Made by a program: the position numbers and the translations under genes. Under the pieces are notes generated by a model that did no database searches, was not told the origin of the DNA, and saw only the letters and a program-made list of their open reading frames with translations. Positions 36,401 to 42,246 of a DNA stretch of 64,000 nt are shown piece after piece. This stretch comes from CAZLFQ01 sp964558975 (GTDB lineage: Bacteria > Pseudomonadota > Alphaproteobacteria > Rickettsiales > Midichloriaceae), in contig CAZLFQ010000002.1 of NCBI GenBank assembly GCA_964558975.1, positions 62,001 through 126,000 of the forward strand, given 5' to 3'. Positions within the stretch are counted from its first letter, which is position 1, and the number at the start of each line of letters is the position of its first letter.

Positions 36401-37132
36401 ATCGTCCCCATACATATCAAGTGTAAATGTATCACCTGAGGCCAGACTAACTCTTCCCAATTTTGCAGAAATTATACCATTATTCTCAACAATTGGTGCA
36501 ACAAGCCCAACCAGACCCGCTTCTTTTGCATTGATCAAACCATCATTTCTAATGATGGCATTTGGATTTCCAGGCTTTAGGAAATCATAGCGTCCTTGCA
36601 TGAAGTCTGAGTTATTAATATCCGCAGTTGAAGCAACCAATCCATTTACATCAACTCGTGAGTTTGCTCCAAAAAACACACCATTAGGATTAATTAAAAT
36701 AATATTTCCATTAGCAGAAAGCCTTCCCAAAATATAAGAAGGATCTGGTGTCAAAACTCTATTTAGAGCAATAGAAGAGGAACTAGGTTGGTGAAATTGT
36801 GTGTGTTCATCTATAGCGATATTGAAAGTTCTCCAGTCAATAACAACTTTGTCTGTTTGTTGTAAAACATCTAATTTCTTCCCGTCTACAGCAATCGTAG
36901 CAGACCCAGAAACAACATTTCCATTTTCTGGGTTGGCTTGAGCTGGTATTCCAGAATGGACCACTACCCATAAAAATGCTAATAGAATAAGATTTACTTT
37001 TCTTCGAATAGGCGACAACTTTTGGTATTTCCCCAGACACAATGCGAGGATATAAATAAGCCTAACTGCTGCCAAAAGTACTTGGTTGTGAAACTTTAGT
37101 AGAATCCTAAACATCCTCTGTTTGTCGAACAT
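30410..37132 (-). CDS. TpsA exoprotein, filamentous-hemagglutinin-like adhesin (2240 aa)
   Basis: Secreted partner of a two-partner secretion (type Vb) system. The N-terminus has a long signal region with a basic stretch and hydrophobic helix, cleavage probable after AQA at residue 66. The TPS domain (about 67-320) carries NPNG at 148-151 followed by VFFGANS, the motif recognised by TpsB. Then come two families of tandem repeats: four of about 100 aa (about residues 607-1010) and about seven of 128 aa (about 1130-2000), rich in Thr, Gly, Asn and predicted to form a long beta-helix. The C-terminus is acidic and lacks a toxin domain that I recognise, so it is probably an adhesin. TpsB lies upstream; own promoter at 37182-37218. 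Confidence 0.92.
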   Translation of the reverse strand: MFDKQRMFRILLKFHNQVLLAAVRLIYILALCLGKYQKLSPIRRKVNLILLAFLWVVVHSGIPAQANPENGNVVSGSATIAVDGKKLDVLQQTDKVVIDWRTFNIAIDEHTQFHQPSSSSIALNRVLTPDPSYILGRLSANGNIILINPNGVFFGANSRVDVNGLVASTADINNSDFMQGRYDFLKPGNPNAIIRNDGLINAKEAGLVGLVAPIVENNGIISAKLGRVSLASGDTFTLDMYGDDLINVAVSGNVAQQIVRNTGKIEAAGGRIAMTAAAGRDVVDSLIEVKGELKAPAVAEKNGKIIIYAEGSNAVKDPITKGTKSGKSTVLVDGKIDASGKGTGEKGGSVEIYGDQVGLLANAEIDTSGSVGGGDINIGGDYQGLGDKPKALATYVDQNAIVNADAIDNGNAGDVIFWSDDATRYYGTTYARGGALGGNGGLVEVSGKNYLDFQGNVDTSAVIGETGNLLLDPGDINICLFGSSSLAACNPTGSPSLVAASNIFDSAANATSYVNIGTTGTAGSLLNLLNANNVTVRTNATGAGAGGGDITVHDAISIAAANTRTLTLQAHDKIFINAPITVRNLTLTANDLDINAAINSNSAGNGTLTMQPFTASTTVGVGGGAGTLNIGDTDISNIQSGWLNVVVGSASGTGQMNVDSSSWLSHTTLRTQTGLLNVVGAQSLASTKNLTIQTRNLTLGSTLSGTGNLNITTDNNAITFGIGTGAVGTVNLDDTELGQIQDGWALLNFGRASSTAAMNVNAFTWNDNVQFNTATGLLTFAGNQTLGANNLTIQAGNLTIGANLSGSGTLEIRPDTNRTVGIGTGAVGVLNLDNTELGFIQDGWSQINLGLSSSTAAMNVNAFTWSDNVQFLTATGLMTIAGNQTLGANNLTIQTRNLAVNAQLAGSGTLTIQPDGNLTMGLGTGAAGALSLDDTELANIQDGWSQLNFGRTANNQLMTVNGRTWTDNVAFRTSTGGISITGDQILGSNNLTFVGTGALTLGGNITTSDTPLTFNRAVTLSGNRTIDSGSGLISFTSTITGAGNSLTVSSTNAATNAINFGSTVSGINVLDVNGKAQTNGNITTTGNMTFANTLNLNANTTLNAGAGTISLKDVTANNRTLAFGGAGGLTLNGNITSTNTAITFNRAVTLAGNTSVNLGTAAATFSSTVDGNNSLTLLGTGTKTFSGAVGGSTALTGLTVTGNTTLGGNITTNNGNVVFNNLVTLSGSRNINTGTGNITLSGITAAANTFTMAGTGDLSLKGAFTSTNTAFNFNRNVTLIGNTTTSSGTAATTFGGTVDGAFTLGNTTTTGGTVFSGVVGGTTPITSLTVTGPASFAGNVSTNNGVVSVSGLTTLTGNSTLSTGTGNITLAGVAAGSNTLTFAGTGGLTMSGNFTSTNTAFNFNRAVTLANNTTVNSGTATTTFGSTVNGARTLNITAGSTTLSGAIGNTTALNGLTVNGSLSLGGNVTLSNDPMVVTGLTTLTSNSTLSTGTGNITLAGVAAGSNTLTFAGTGGLTMSGNFTSTNTAFNFNRAVTLANNTTVNSGTANTTFGSTVNGARTLNVTAGNTVFSNTVGATTALTGLTITGPASLAGNVTLANSALSISGLTTLTGNTTLSTGTGNISLAGVNANTRTFTLAGTGGLTMSGNFTSTNTAMTFNRAVTLGGATTVNLGTAAATFSNTINGNNSLTLLGTGTKTFTGAVGGTTAIGALNVTGNTTLSNNITTNNANVTFNSPLTLGANSVINSGTATTTFASTVNGARTLNVTAANTVFGGAVGNTTALIGLTTSGPASLAGNVTLANAALSIGGLTTLTGNSTLSTGTGNITLAGVAAGANTLTLAGTGGLTMSGNFTSTNTAMSFNRAVTLASNTVVNLGSATTTFSTINGGFDLTLQGTGTKALNGVIGGVTPIGQLSVVGNTTLTNNITTNNSLVSFGNLLTLTNSAIISTGTGNITLSGVAAGANTLTLAGTGGLTMSGNFTSTNTAFNFNRDATLAGATSVSTGSGAITFKKVDGGQNLTLNTTGNITFSDSVGATTRLGTVTVTNANNFSAGSFKAGSLTQSAGTGTTNFTGTGLNATNNISITSGGITGTYFGVGGQLHSGTGAINATTSFNTLNITGASANLLAGYIGSAGTATQNMANLISINNISHPNLTPNANYKFGGFTIGVAAPNPPANSVSKSNVKLPDTVQSAIQDPIKEEEKEDQIIDDTEGCGANSDDVSGCRNLDKKSIVEYNEEM
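31140..33730 (-). repeat. tandem 384-bp repeats within tpsA (128 aa each)
   Basis: The block coding GLTMSGNFTSTNTA recurs with anchor positions at about 31191, 31575, 32184, 32568, 32952 and a diverged copy at 33342. Several steps are exactly 384 bp, i.e. 128 codons. Copies at 31185-31265 and 31569-31649 are nearly identical over about 80 bases, and so are those at 32560-32640 and 32944-33024. This implies recent duplication or gene conversion, and copy number may vary between strains or be collapsed in assembly. Confidence 0.85.
34108..35314 (-). repeat. tandem ~300-bp repeats within tpsA (100-101 aa each)
   Basis: Four units start at 35314, 35011, 34708 and 34408 (steps of 303, 303 and 300 bp). 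Each contains GTGA.G..(N/S)LD(D/N)TEL..IQDGW followed by a Trp-containing TW.DNV.F strand and a LTIQ segment; the first unit is the most diverged. They are more diverged from each other than the 384-bp family. Confidence 0.8.
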
Positions 37133-37181
37133 CTTGTTTCAACCACAATGTAACCTCTGATCCTTAGCGGGTCAGACCTTA

Positions 37182-37218
37182 ATTTTATTATTGCATAAAA
37201 CGGTTAACAAATAGTTAA
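37182..37218 (-). promoter_or_regulatory. tpsA promoter with a CtrA-like box over its -35
   Basis: On the minus strand TTGTTA (37210-37205), a 17-base spacer and TAAAAT (37187-37182). TTAA at 37204-37207 and at 37215-37218 form TTAA-N7-TTAA, the CtrA consensus, overlapping the -35 as in activated CtrA promoters. The likely start is near 37175, where an imperfect hairpin (37156-37176) begins the leader. It lies between tpsB and tpsA, so tpsA can be controlled separately. Confidence 0.6.
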
Positions 37219-37231
37219 TTATCTTTATATT

Positions 37232-38911
37232 TCAGAATTTTAAGCCCAATTGGAAGCCGTAGCGAGGCTTGTCTTTACTTTTAGAATGTATTGGGTTGAG
37301 TTGTTTCTTATCCATTGGCTGAGCAATATTAAATATCCCAAACACCCCTAATGGATGATCAATCCTAAACCCAACCCCACCTGATGAGCCATTTGCAAAT
37401 TTTTCCTGCCCAGTGTCTATATTCCAAATTCTTCCAAAATCATAAAATATAAATGGTTGAATATTTAAATCTAAAACTTTTGGAATTGCGTCATATCGAA
37501 GCTCAACCATGCCAGCAAAACCTCTATCGCCCAGTATTTCCGATGAATCATAGGCCCTACCAAAACTTGAGCCGCCATATCCAAATTCTTCTGCAGAAAG
37601 AAGTGGGTCGCTTGTGTACTGACCTATCAAAGTTCCTAACAAACTAAGATCAGCTGGCAAGACTTGGTATCTTGTTAATGAACCTTCATACTTTTGAAAG
37701 TCTGGTCTACCTTTTCCCCTAGATAGATTTAGTTCATTTCTTCCACTAGCTCCAAATATTCTCAAACCCTTAGAGTACGTTGCACTAACAACATTTATCC
37801 CTCTAAAATCGTCAATTCTATCATAGGTCGCTGAGAGCCTTAGTGAGCGGATTTTTTCTCTGACGAACGCTGTTCGAAGAGTATCAGTTTTATTGTCTTT
37901 TGCTGATATTCCAAAAGTAGTGCTAAAATTCTGTATTCTAGAGCGAATTATAGACTGAGAAATAGATGCATCATATGTATTACTCCTGCCGTCTATCTCT
38001 GATCTTTTTTGGGTATATCCTGGCTTTACTTTTGAATGACTAGCTCTAAGCGATAACTTAGTTCCTAAAGTATTAAGTGGTAATGAGTGCGCAAAGTCGA
38101 AATATTTTAACTCTTCTTTATGTTTACTCATAATATAAGAGAATTCAGTTTGGTTGAATGGCAGTATAATTGAATGATTGTATCCTAATTTTACAAAACC
38201 CTGAAGCGGCCCAACAAACTTAGAGCCATAGTTGTTTATGTAGACTTGATTTTCGTATTTCACTTCCTCAGCTACTAAGATTAAATTCACAACACCTTCT
38301 TTTCCAGCTGGCTTTAATATAGATCTAAACTTCACTCCAGCTAAATCATTAAGAAGTAAAATTTGCTCTTCCAATTCATATATATTGAGAGGAGTCGCTT
38401 CTGTAATCCTATCGAGAGCAGAACTTATAAACTTTTTGTTAGGAATTTCTCCTTCTAATTTTACTTCGCCTATCTTGCCTTCGACAACTTTAATTTTAAC
38501 GTTTCCTTTGTCTATCTCTTGAGCAGGTACTACCGCTCTTGAAAGAACATATCCTTTACTCGCATACAACTGAGTTATATCTTCTGCTATTTTATAAATT
38601 TCTAATAAAGATATTTCCGAACCAATTTTATCTTCATAAAGATCTTTAATCATCTCTTTACCAAGTGACTGCACACCCTGAACTTCAAGTGACTTCAATA
38701 TAAACTTTATTTTCTCTGCATTAGCGGGCGCATTAACAGCCTTCTCTCCACTTGACTCTGTTAGCCCAGACTTGACTTTGGGGACTTCATTTATTTTTTT
38801 CTCTTGCAAATCTTTACTGACCCTACTCGGATCAGCAGGACCCACTAATCTAGTTTGAGCGAAAGCATCATATGATAAAAATATAACTAAAAGAAATAAA
38901 AATCGCTTCAT
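37232..38911 (-). CDS. TpsB outer membrane transporter (ShlB/FhaC family)
   Basis: Outer membrane channel that exports the TpsA adhesin. From the ATG at 38911 it has 559 aa: signal peptide (cleavage after AFA, about residue 18), a linker, two POTRA domains (about 60-210; LEVQGVQSLGKEMIKDLY opens the first) and a 16-strand barrel ending in Phe (GFQLGLKF). The barrel motif GGSSFGRAYDSSEILGDRG corresponds to the family's conserved RGY/GD region. A TTG two codons upstream is open, but the ATG is preferred. The -10 at 38918-38923 is so close that the message may be leaderless. Its only visible partner is tpsA, 99 bp downstream. Confidence 0.93.
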   Translation of the reverse strand: MKRFLFLLVIFLSYDAFAQTRLVGPADPSRVSKDLQEKKINEVPKVKSGLTESSGEKAVNAPANAEKIKFILKSLEVQGVQSLGKEMIKDLYEDKIGSEISLLEIYKIAEDITQLYASKGYVLSRAVVPAQEIDKGNVKIKVVEGKIGEVKLEGEIPNKKFISSALDRITEATPLNIYELEEQILLLNDLAGVKFRSILKPAGKEGVVNLILVAEEVKYENQVYINNYGSKFVGPLQGFVKLGYNHSIILPFNQTEFSYIMSKHKEELKYFDFAHSLPLNTLGTKLSLRASHSKVKPGYTQKRSEIDGRSNTYDASISQSIIRSRIQNFSTTFGISAKDNKTDTLRTAFVREKIRSLRLSATYDRIDDFRGINVVSATYSKGLRIFGASGRNELNLSRGKGRPDFQKYEGSLTRYQVLPADLSLLGTLIGQYTSDPLLSAEEFGYGGSSFGRAYDSSEILGDRGFAGMVELRYDAIPKVLDLNIQPFIFYDFGRIWNIDTGQEKFANGSSGGVGFRIDHPLGVFGIFNIAQPMDKKQLNPIHSKSKDKPRYGFQLGLKF

Positions 38912-38917
38912 TAACAA

Positions 38918-38946
38918 AATATAAAACTACGTGCTATTACACTCAA
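38918..38946 (-). promoter_or_regulatory. promoter of tpsB
   Basis: On the minus strand TTGAGT (38946-38941), a 17-base spacer and TATATT (38923-38918). Transcription would start at about 38911, which is the A of the tpsB ATG, and no Shine-Dalgarno is visible. Confidence 0.5.
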
Positions 38947-38981
38947 TATATTGCCTTATATACGGGCTGTCTATTCGTAAT

Positions 38982-39238
38982 TTAGATTATTTCTCTTCGC
39001 TCTCTGGCAAGAACAACACCTGTATCATCGATGGTCTTGAGCAAAGCGACTCGGCTAAAAGGCTTTCCATTGCTATCAACTGTTTATAAAACAAGACCAC
39101 CTGGCTCACTTACATTAAGTTTGATGGCCTGCTTGAACCAATTTTGCAATAGGTGCAAAGGATTACTTAGAAGTGCATCAAATCCAGTATGGACGAGAGC
39201 TGGATTACCAGTAAGTGTTTTCGGTTCCGGAATTTTTT
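38982..39238 (-). pseudogene. pdxH: decayed pyridoxamine 5'-phosphate oxidase (pdxH) remnant
   Basis: Minus-strand translation gives DALLSNPLHLLQNWFKQAIK, then NVSEPGGLVL, a TAA, and TVDSNGKPFSRVALLKTIDD in the same frame. This is the N-terminal part of PdxH (DP...LF..WF..A, EP.AM.LATVD..G.P..R.VLLK). The codon for the Ala of LATVD is now TAA, the frame ends at 38984, and the FMN-binding C-terminal half is gone. There is also a stop before PEPKTLTGNPALVHTG at the 5' end. It fills most of the gap between tpsB and the DJ-1 gene. A plus-strand ORF over the same bases is only its shadow. Confidence 0.75.
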
Positions 39239-39256
39239 GTCATATGCATTTCTCTA

Positions 39257-39853
39257 TTAAAGTAAAGGTTTAAGAATTTTGATCGCTCTTTCGACAAACT
39301 CATCCTTTTCTCCAACTGGAGCAAAATAATGAAGAGCAGTTATTGCCAAATCTAAAGAATCAAGCTTTGAAATCATCCAAGCTGTCAGATATGCTGCTGC
39401 TAAACAACCACCAGCAGTTGCCACATTATTATTAGCAAATATAGCTTGGTTCAGTACTTCCAGCCCAGTTTCTTGAACCCAAGGTTTAGTCATAGAATCC
39501 GTACATACAGGGACATTTTGCAATAAACCTAGTTTTTCAGCCATCAAAGTACCAGAGCATTGAGCTCCTATTATTTGATTTTCTGGATTTAAATGTATTC
39601 TATTCATTATTAAATTATCTTTAACTATATCTCTAGTTAATGATCCACTTCCAATTATCACAGCGTCTGCGTGATGAGCCTCTTCAAGTAACTCATGTGC
39701 ATGTATTTTAAGACCTCCCATAGAAGTAACTTCCATCGTTGGGCAACAGATATTAATTATCCAATCTTTCTTACGCAACCATTTCAGCATTCGAAATGCG
39801 GCTAAAGAATCAATTTCATTAAATCCTTCAAAAGTTAATATTGATATTTTCAT
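39257..39853 (-). CDS. DJ-1/PfpI-family protein
   Basis: 198-aa alpha/beta flavodoxin-like protein. The start MKISILTFEGFNEIDSLAAF is the family's first strand and acidic residue (Glu13), and IIGAQCSGT carries the nucleophile-elbow cysteine (Cys99). The family includes stress-protective chaperones, glyoxalases, amidases and regulator domains of the AraC type; there is no DNA-binding domain here. Its exact reaction is not readable. It starts 10 bases after the GNAT gene stop, so the two are co-transcribed. Confidence 0.85.
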   Translation of the reverse strand: MKISILTFEGFNEIDSLAAFRMLKWLRKKDWIINICCPTMEVTSMGGLKIHAHELLEEAHHADAVIIGSGSLTRDIVKDNLIMNRIHLNPENQIIGAQCSGTLMAEKLGLLQNVPVCTDSMTKPWVQETGLEVLNQAIFANNNVATAGGCLAAAYLTAWMISKLDSLDLAITALHYFAPVGEKDEFVERAIKILKPLL

Positions 39854-39863
39854 TTTTTAACTC

Positions 39864-40388
39864 CTATTTTAATTCCTTCGTAAACCATAGCACCAAATCA
39901 TCATCAAGCGGATAGCTGTTACCTGCTACTGTTGGCTGGTAATTATAAGTAACGCCTTTTCCATCTGGGATATAGCCGCGTTTTACGTAAAGCCTTTGAG
40001 CCGCTCCATATCCGCCATCTTCGCCTGCATATAGGCCAACACCAATACCCACAACTTCGCTTTTTGTTGCTGCCTCTTTTTCTGCTATATCGAGAAGCAT
40101 TGAGCCCACTCCAACCTTGCGAAAAGGTGGCAGCACGTTCAAGTCCATGATTTCTGGTATAAGGGCTGCAGCGAATGACTCATATTGTGATTGCCATTTC
40201 AAAGTGACGTAACCTGAAAACTCATCTTGGAAGTTAGCTATCCAAACCAATCTCTCTCCTGCGTCTTGTTCTTTTAAATATTCTTCGAAAAGCGAAGCTG
40301 GTTTATTCCAGCCAACTTGGTTAAAAGCCATAGATATAGCAACAATATCTTCTCTTATAAGAGTGCGGATTTGAGTCTGATTCTTCAT
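39864..40388 (-). CDS. GNAT-family N-acetyltransferase
   Basis: 174-aa acetyl-CoA-dependent acetyltransferase. Motif A is LNVLPPFRKVGVGSMLLDIAE (about residues 83-103), with the pyrophosphate-binding (R/Q)xxGxG/A as RKVGVG; motif B is AAQRLYVKRGYIPDG near 128-142. The substrate is unknown. It is followed by the DJ-1 gene and preceded 61 bases upstream by the ABC exporter pair, which may be in the same unit. An antibiotic or small-molecule acetylase is possible but not supported directly. Confidence 0.88.
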   Translation of the reverse strand: MKNQTQIRTLIREDIVAISMAFNQVGWNKPASLFEEYLKEQDAGERLVWIANFQDEFSGYVTLKWQSQYESFAAALIPEIMDLNVLPPFRKVGVGSMLLDIAEKEAATKSEVVGIGVGLYAGEDGGYGAAQRLYVKRGYIPDGKGVTYNYQPTVAGNSYPLDDDLVLWFTKELK

Positions 40389-40449
40389 AATTCTTTCCTC
40401 AAAAAAAAACAGATAGAGCCTTGTGTATATTCAATATTTATTGAATATT

Positions 40450-42246
40450 TCATACTTCATCCTCCTTTTTTTCATCACCTAAAAACCCACCAACTTGTGC
40501 GTCCCATAAAGTTTTGTATAAACCATTTTTTGCAATAAGAGCTGCATGAGAGCCATCTTCAACTATCTTACCATGATCAAACACTAAGATTCGATCCATA
40601 TGTAGTAAAGTTGATAATCGGTGAGCAATTACGATAGTTGTCTTATTTTGCATTAGTTTCCACAGACTTTCTTGAATATAACTTTCTGTCACAGAATCTA
40701 GCTGGCTCGTTGCTTCATCCAAAATCAAAATCGGTGCATTTTTCAAAATAGAGCGCGCGATTGCTATTCTTTGACGCTGACCACCTGAGAGCTTTACGCC
40801 TCGTTCACCAACCAATGATTCGTAGCCATTTTGCAATTGCACAATGAATTCATGGGCGTGTGCTTTTTTTGCAGCTTCAATGACTTCTTCATCTGTAGCA
40901 TCAATTCTGCCATAACGGATATTATCCATAAGACTTCTATGGAAGAGAGAAGGATCTTGAGGAATCATAGCGATATGATAGCGCAAGCTATCTTGTGTAA
41001 CTAAACTAATGTCTTGATCATCAATAAGAATGCGGCCATCAGTTACATCGTAAAGTCGTAAAATCAAATTAACAAAAGTAGTTTTGCCACCACCTGAGTA
41101 GCCCACTAAACCAACTTTTTGCCCTGCTTCAATTGTTACTGATTTATTATAGAAAAGCGGTTCTGTACCTTTGTAATGAAACGTAATTTTATCAAATGCG
41201 ATTTGGCCTTTTTGCACATTGAGTGTGCTAGCTGACTCTGCATCCTCTAATTCTGGTTTATCTTGAACTACACTTAATGCTTGAGCAATAACCCCATACA
41301 GTTTTGAGAAGTTTGAGAATTGACTGGTTGCCTGCCATAGGAAATCAACAATAGCAATATTGATAACTAGGACAAGTGCGAAGTCACCGATTGTTAGCCA
41401 TCCTTCCTGCCTGCCTTTACACAAAAAATAAAAATTAAAAATTTGCAGGATAAAAGAAGAGTACCCATAGAAATTCCAAATCAAAAAATATGTCCAGTGT
41501 AATTTTTTCTCTGCATCAACTGCACCTTGGAATGTATTATTCAGCTCATTTTTTTCCTGACGTTTAGCTGTAAACAACCTTACAGATAGAATGTTGGATA
41601 ACACATCTACGATTTTACCAGTAATTATTGCTCCATATTCTGACCAGTCGCTGGCTTGAATCGTTATTCTTTTTAATAAGAATAACGTCCAGACAATAAC
41701 TAATGCTGCCCAACTAAGGGTAGCTAATGCAAAAAACATATTCACTTGCCATAATGTAATAATTGCAATTAGCAACGCAAGTGCGTGACTGAAAAATCTA
41801 TCAACTACAAGCTGTATAATCTCAGGAACACTTCTTGTAAGATCATTGACTTTGTTCGCTAAGTTTCCTGAAAATGCATTTTGATAGTAATTATGGCTTT
41901 TATCAACGAGCAACCCCAGAGCATCATTAGCGATTTTCTGACGCATCTCTGGAATCATTTTTACTTCAATGAAGTAATTGTAGAGGCGAAATGTCGTTGT
42001 CAATATCAAATACATAACAAGGTATAAAACAATAGGCACAACAAGATTAGTAAAGACATTTTCTTGTGTTCCCTCAGGAAGACGATTTAAGATAACCTTT
42101 AATAAATATGGCTTAATAGATAGATCAGCTGACCAAGCAAGAGCAGTCCAAAACATGATAAAAATGCCTACAGGGAATGGCTTTGTAGTATTTATGATAT
42201 ACGACCAAACCTGACCTGCTTTTACATTTGAGTTTTTATTACTCAT
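40450..42246 (-). CDS. ABC exporter, fused membrane and ATPase domains (half 2)
   Basis: 598-aa type IV ABC exporter half-transporter. Six helices (about residues 20-320) are followed by the ATPase domain: Walker A GYSGGGKTT, Q-loop IPQDPSLF, signature LSGGQRQRIAIA, Walker B ILILDEATSQLDS and switch IAHRL. It is paralogous to the gene just upstream and its ATG overlaps that gene's stop by 4 bp, so they likely form a heterodimer. Members of this group export lipids, peptides or drugs; the substrate is not apparent. Confidence 0.92.
   Translation of the reverse strand: MSNKNSNVKAGQVWSYIINTTKPFPVGIFIMFWTALAWSADLSIKPYLLKVILNRLPEGTQENVFTNLVVPIVLYLVMYLILTTTFRLYNYFIEVKMIPEMRQKIANDALGLLVDKSHNYYQNAFSGNLANKVNDLTRSVPEIIQLVVDRFFSHALALLIAIITLWQVNMFFALATLSWAALVIVWTLFLLKRITIQASDWSEYGAIITGKIVDVLSNILSVRLFTAKRQEKNELNNTFQGAVDAEKKLHWTYFLIWNFYGYSSFILQIFNFYFLCKGRQEGWLTIGDFALVLVINIAIVDFLWQATSQFSNFSKLYGVIAQALSVVQDKPELEDAESASTLNVQKGQIAFDKITFHYKGTEPLFYNKSVTIEAGQKVGLVGYSGGGKTTFVNLILRLYDVTDGRILIDDQDISLVTQDSLRYHIAMIPQDPSLFHRSLMDNIRYGRIDATDEEVIEAAKKAHAHEFIVQLQNGYESLVGERGVKLSGGQRQRIAIARSILKNAPILILDEATSQLDSVTESYIQESLWKLMQNKTTIVIAHRLSTLLHMDRILVFDHGKIVEDGSHAALIAKNGLYKTLWDAQVGGFLGDEKKEDEV

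Noticed and set aside
30410..37132. The repeated blocks in this region as a CRISPR array
   Set aside because: Periods of 300 and 384 bp are whole codons and lie inside one open frame; unit length is far from CRISPR repeat/spacer size.
39031..39273. 80-aa plus-strand ORF between tpsB and the DJ-1 gene
   Set aside because: It is the shadow of the pdxH remnant, whose minus-strand translation matches a known family over most of the same bases.
40427..40448. ATATTCAATA/TATTGAATAT inverted repeat after the ABC exporter
   Set aside because: Pure A/T stem with almost no loop; could be chance in AT-rich DNA and has no adjacent T-run on the relevant strand.
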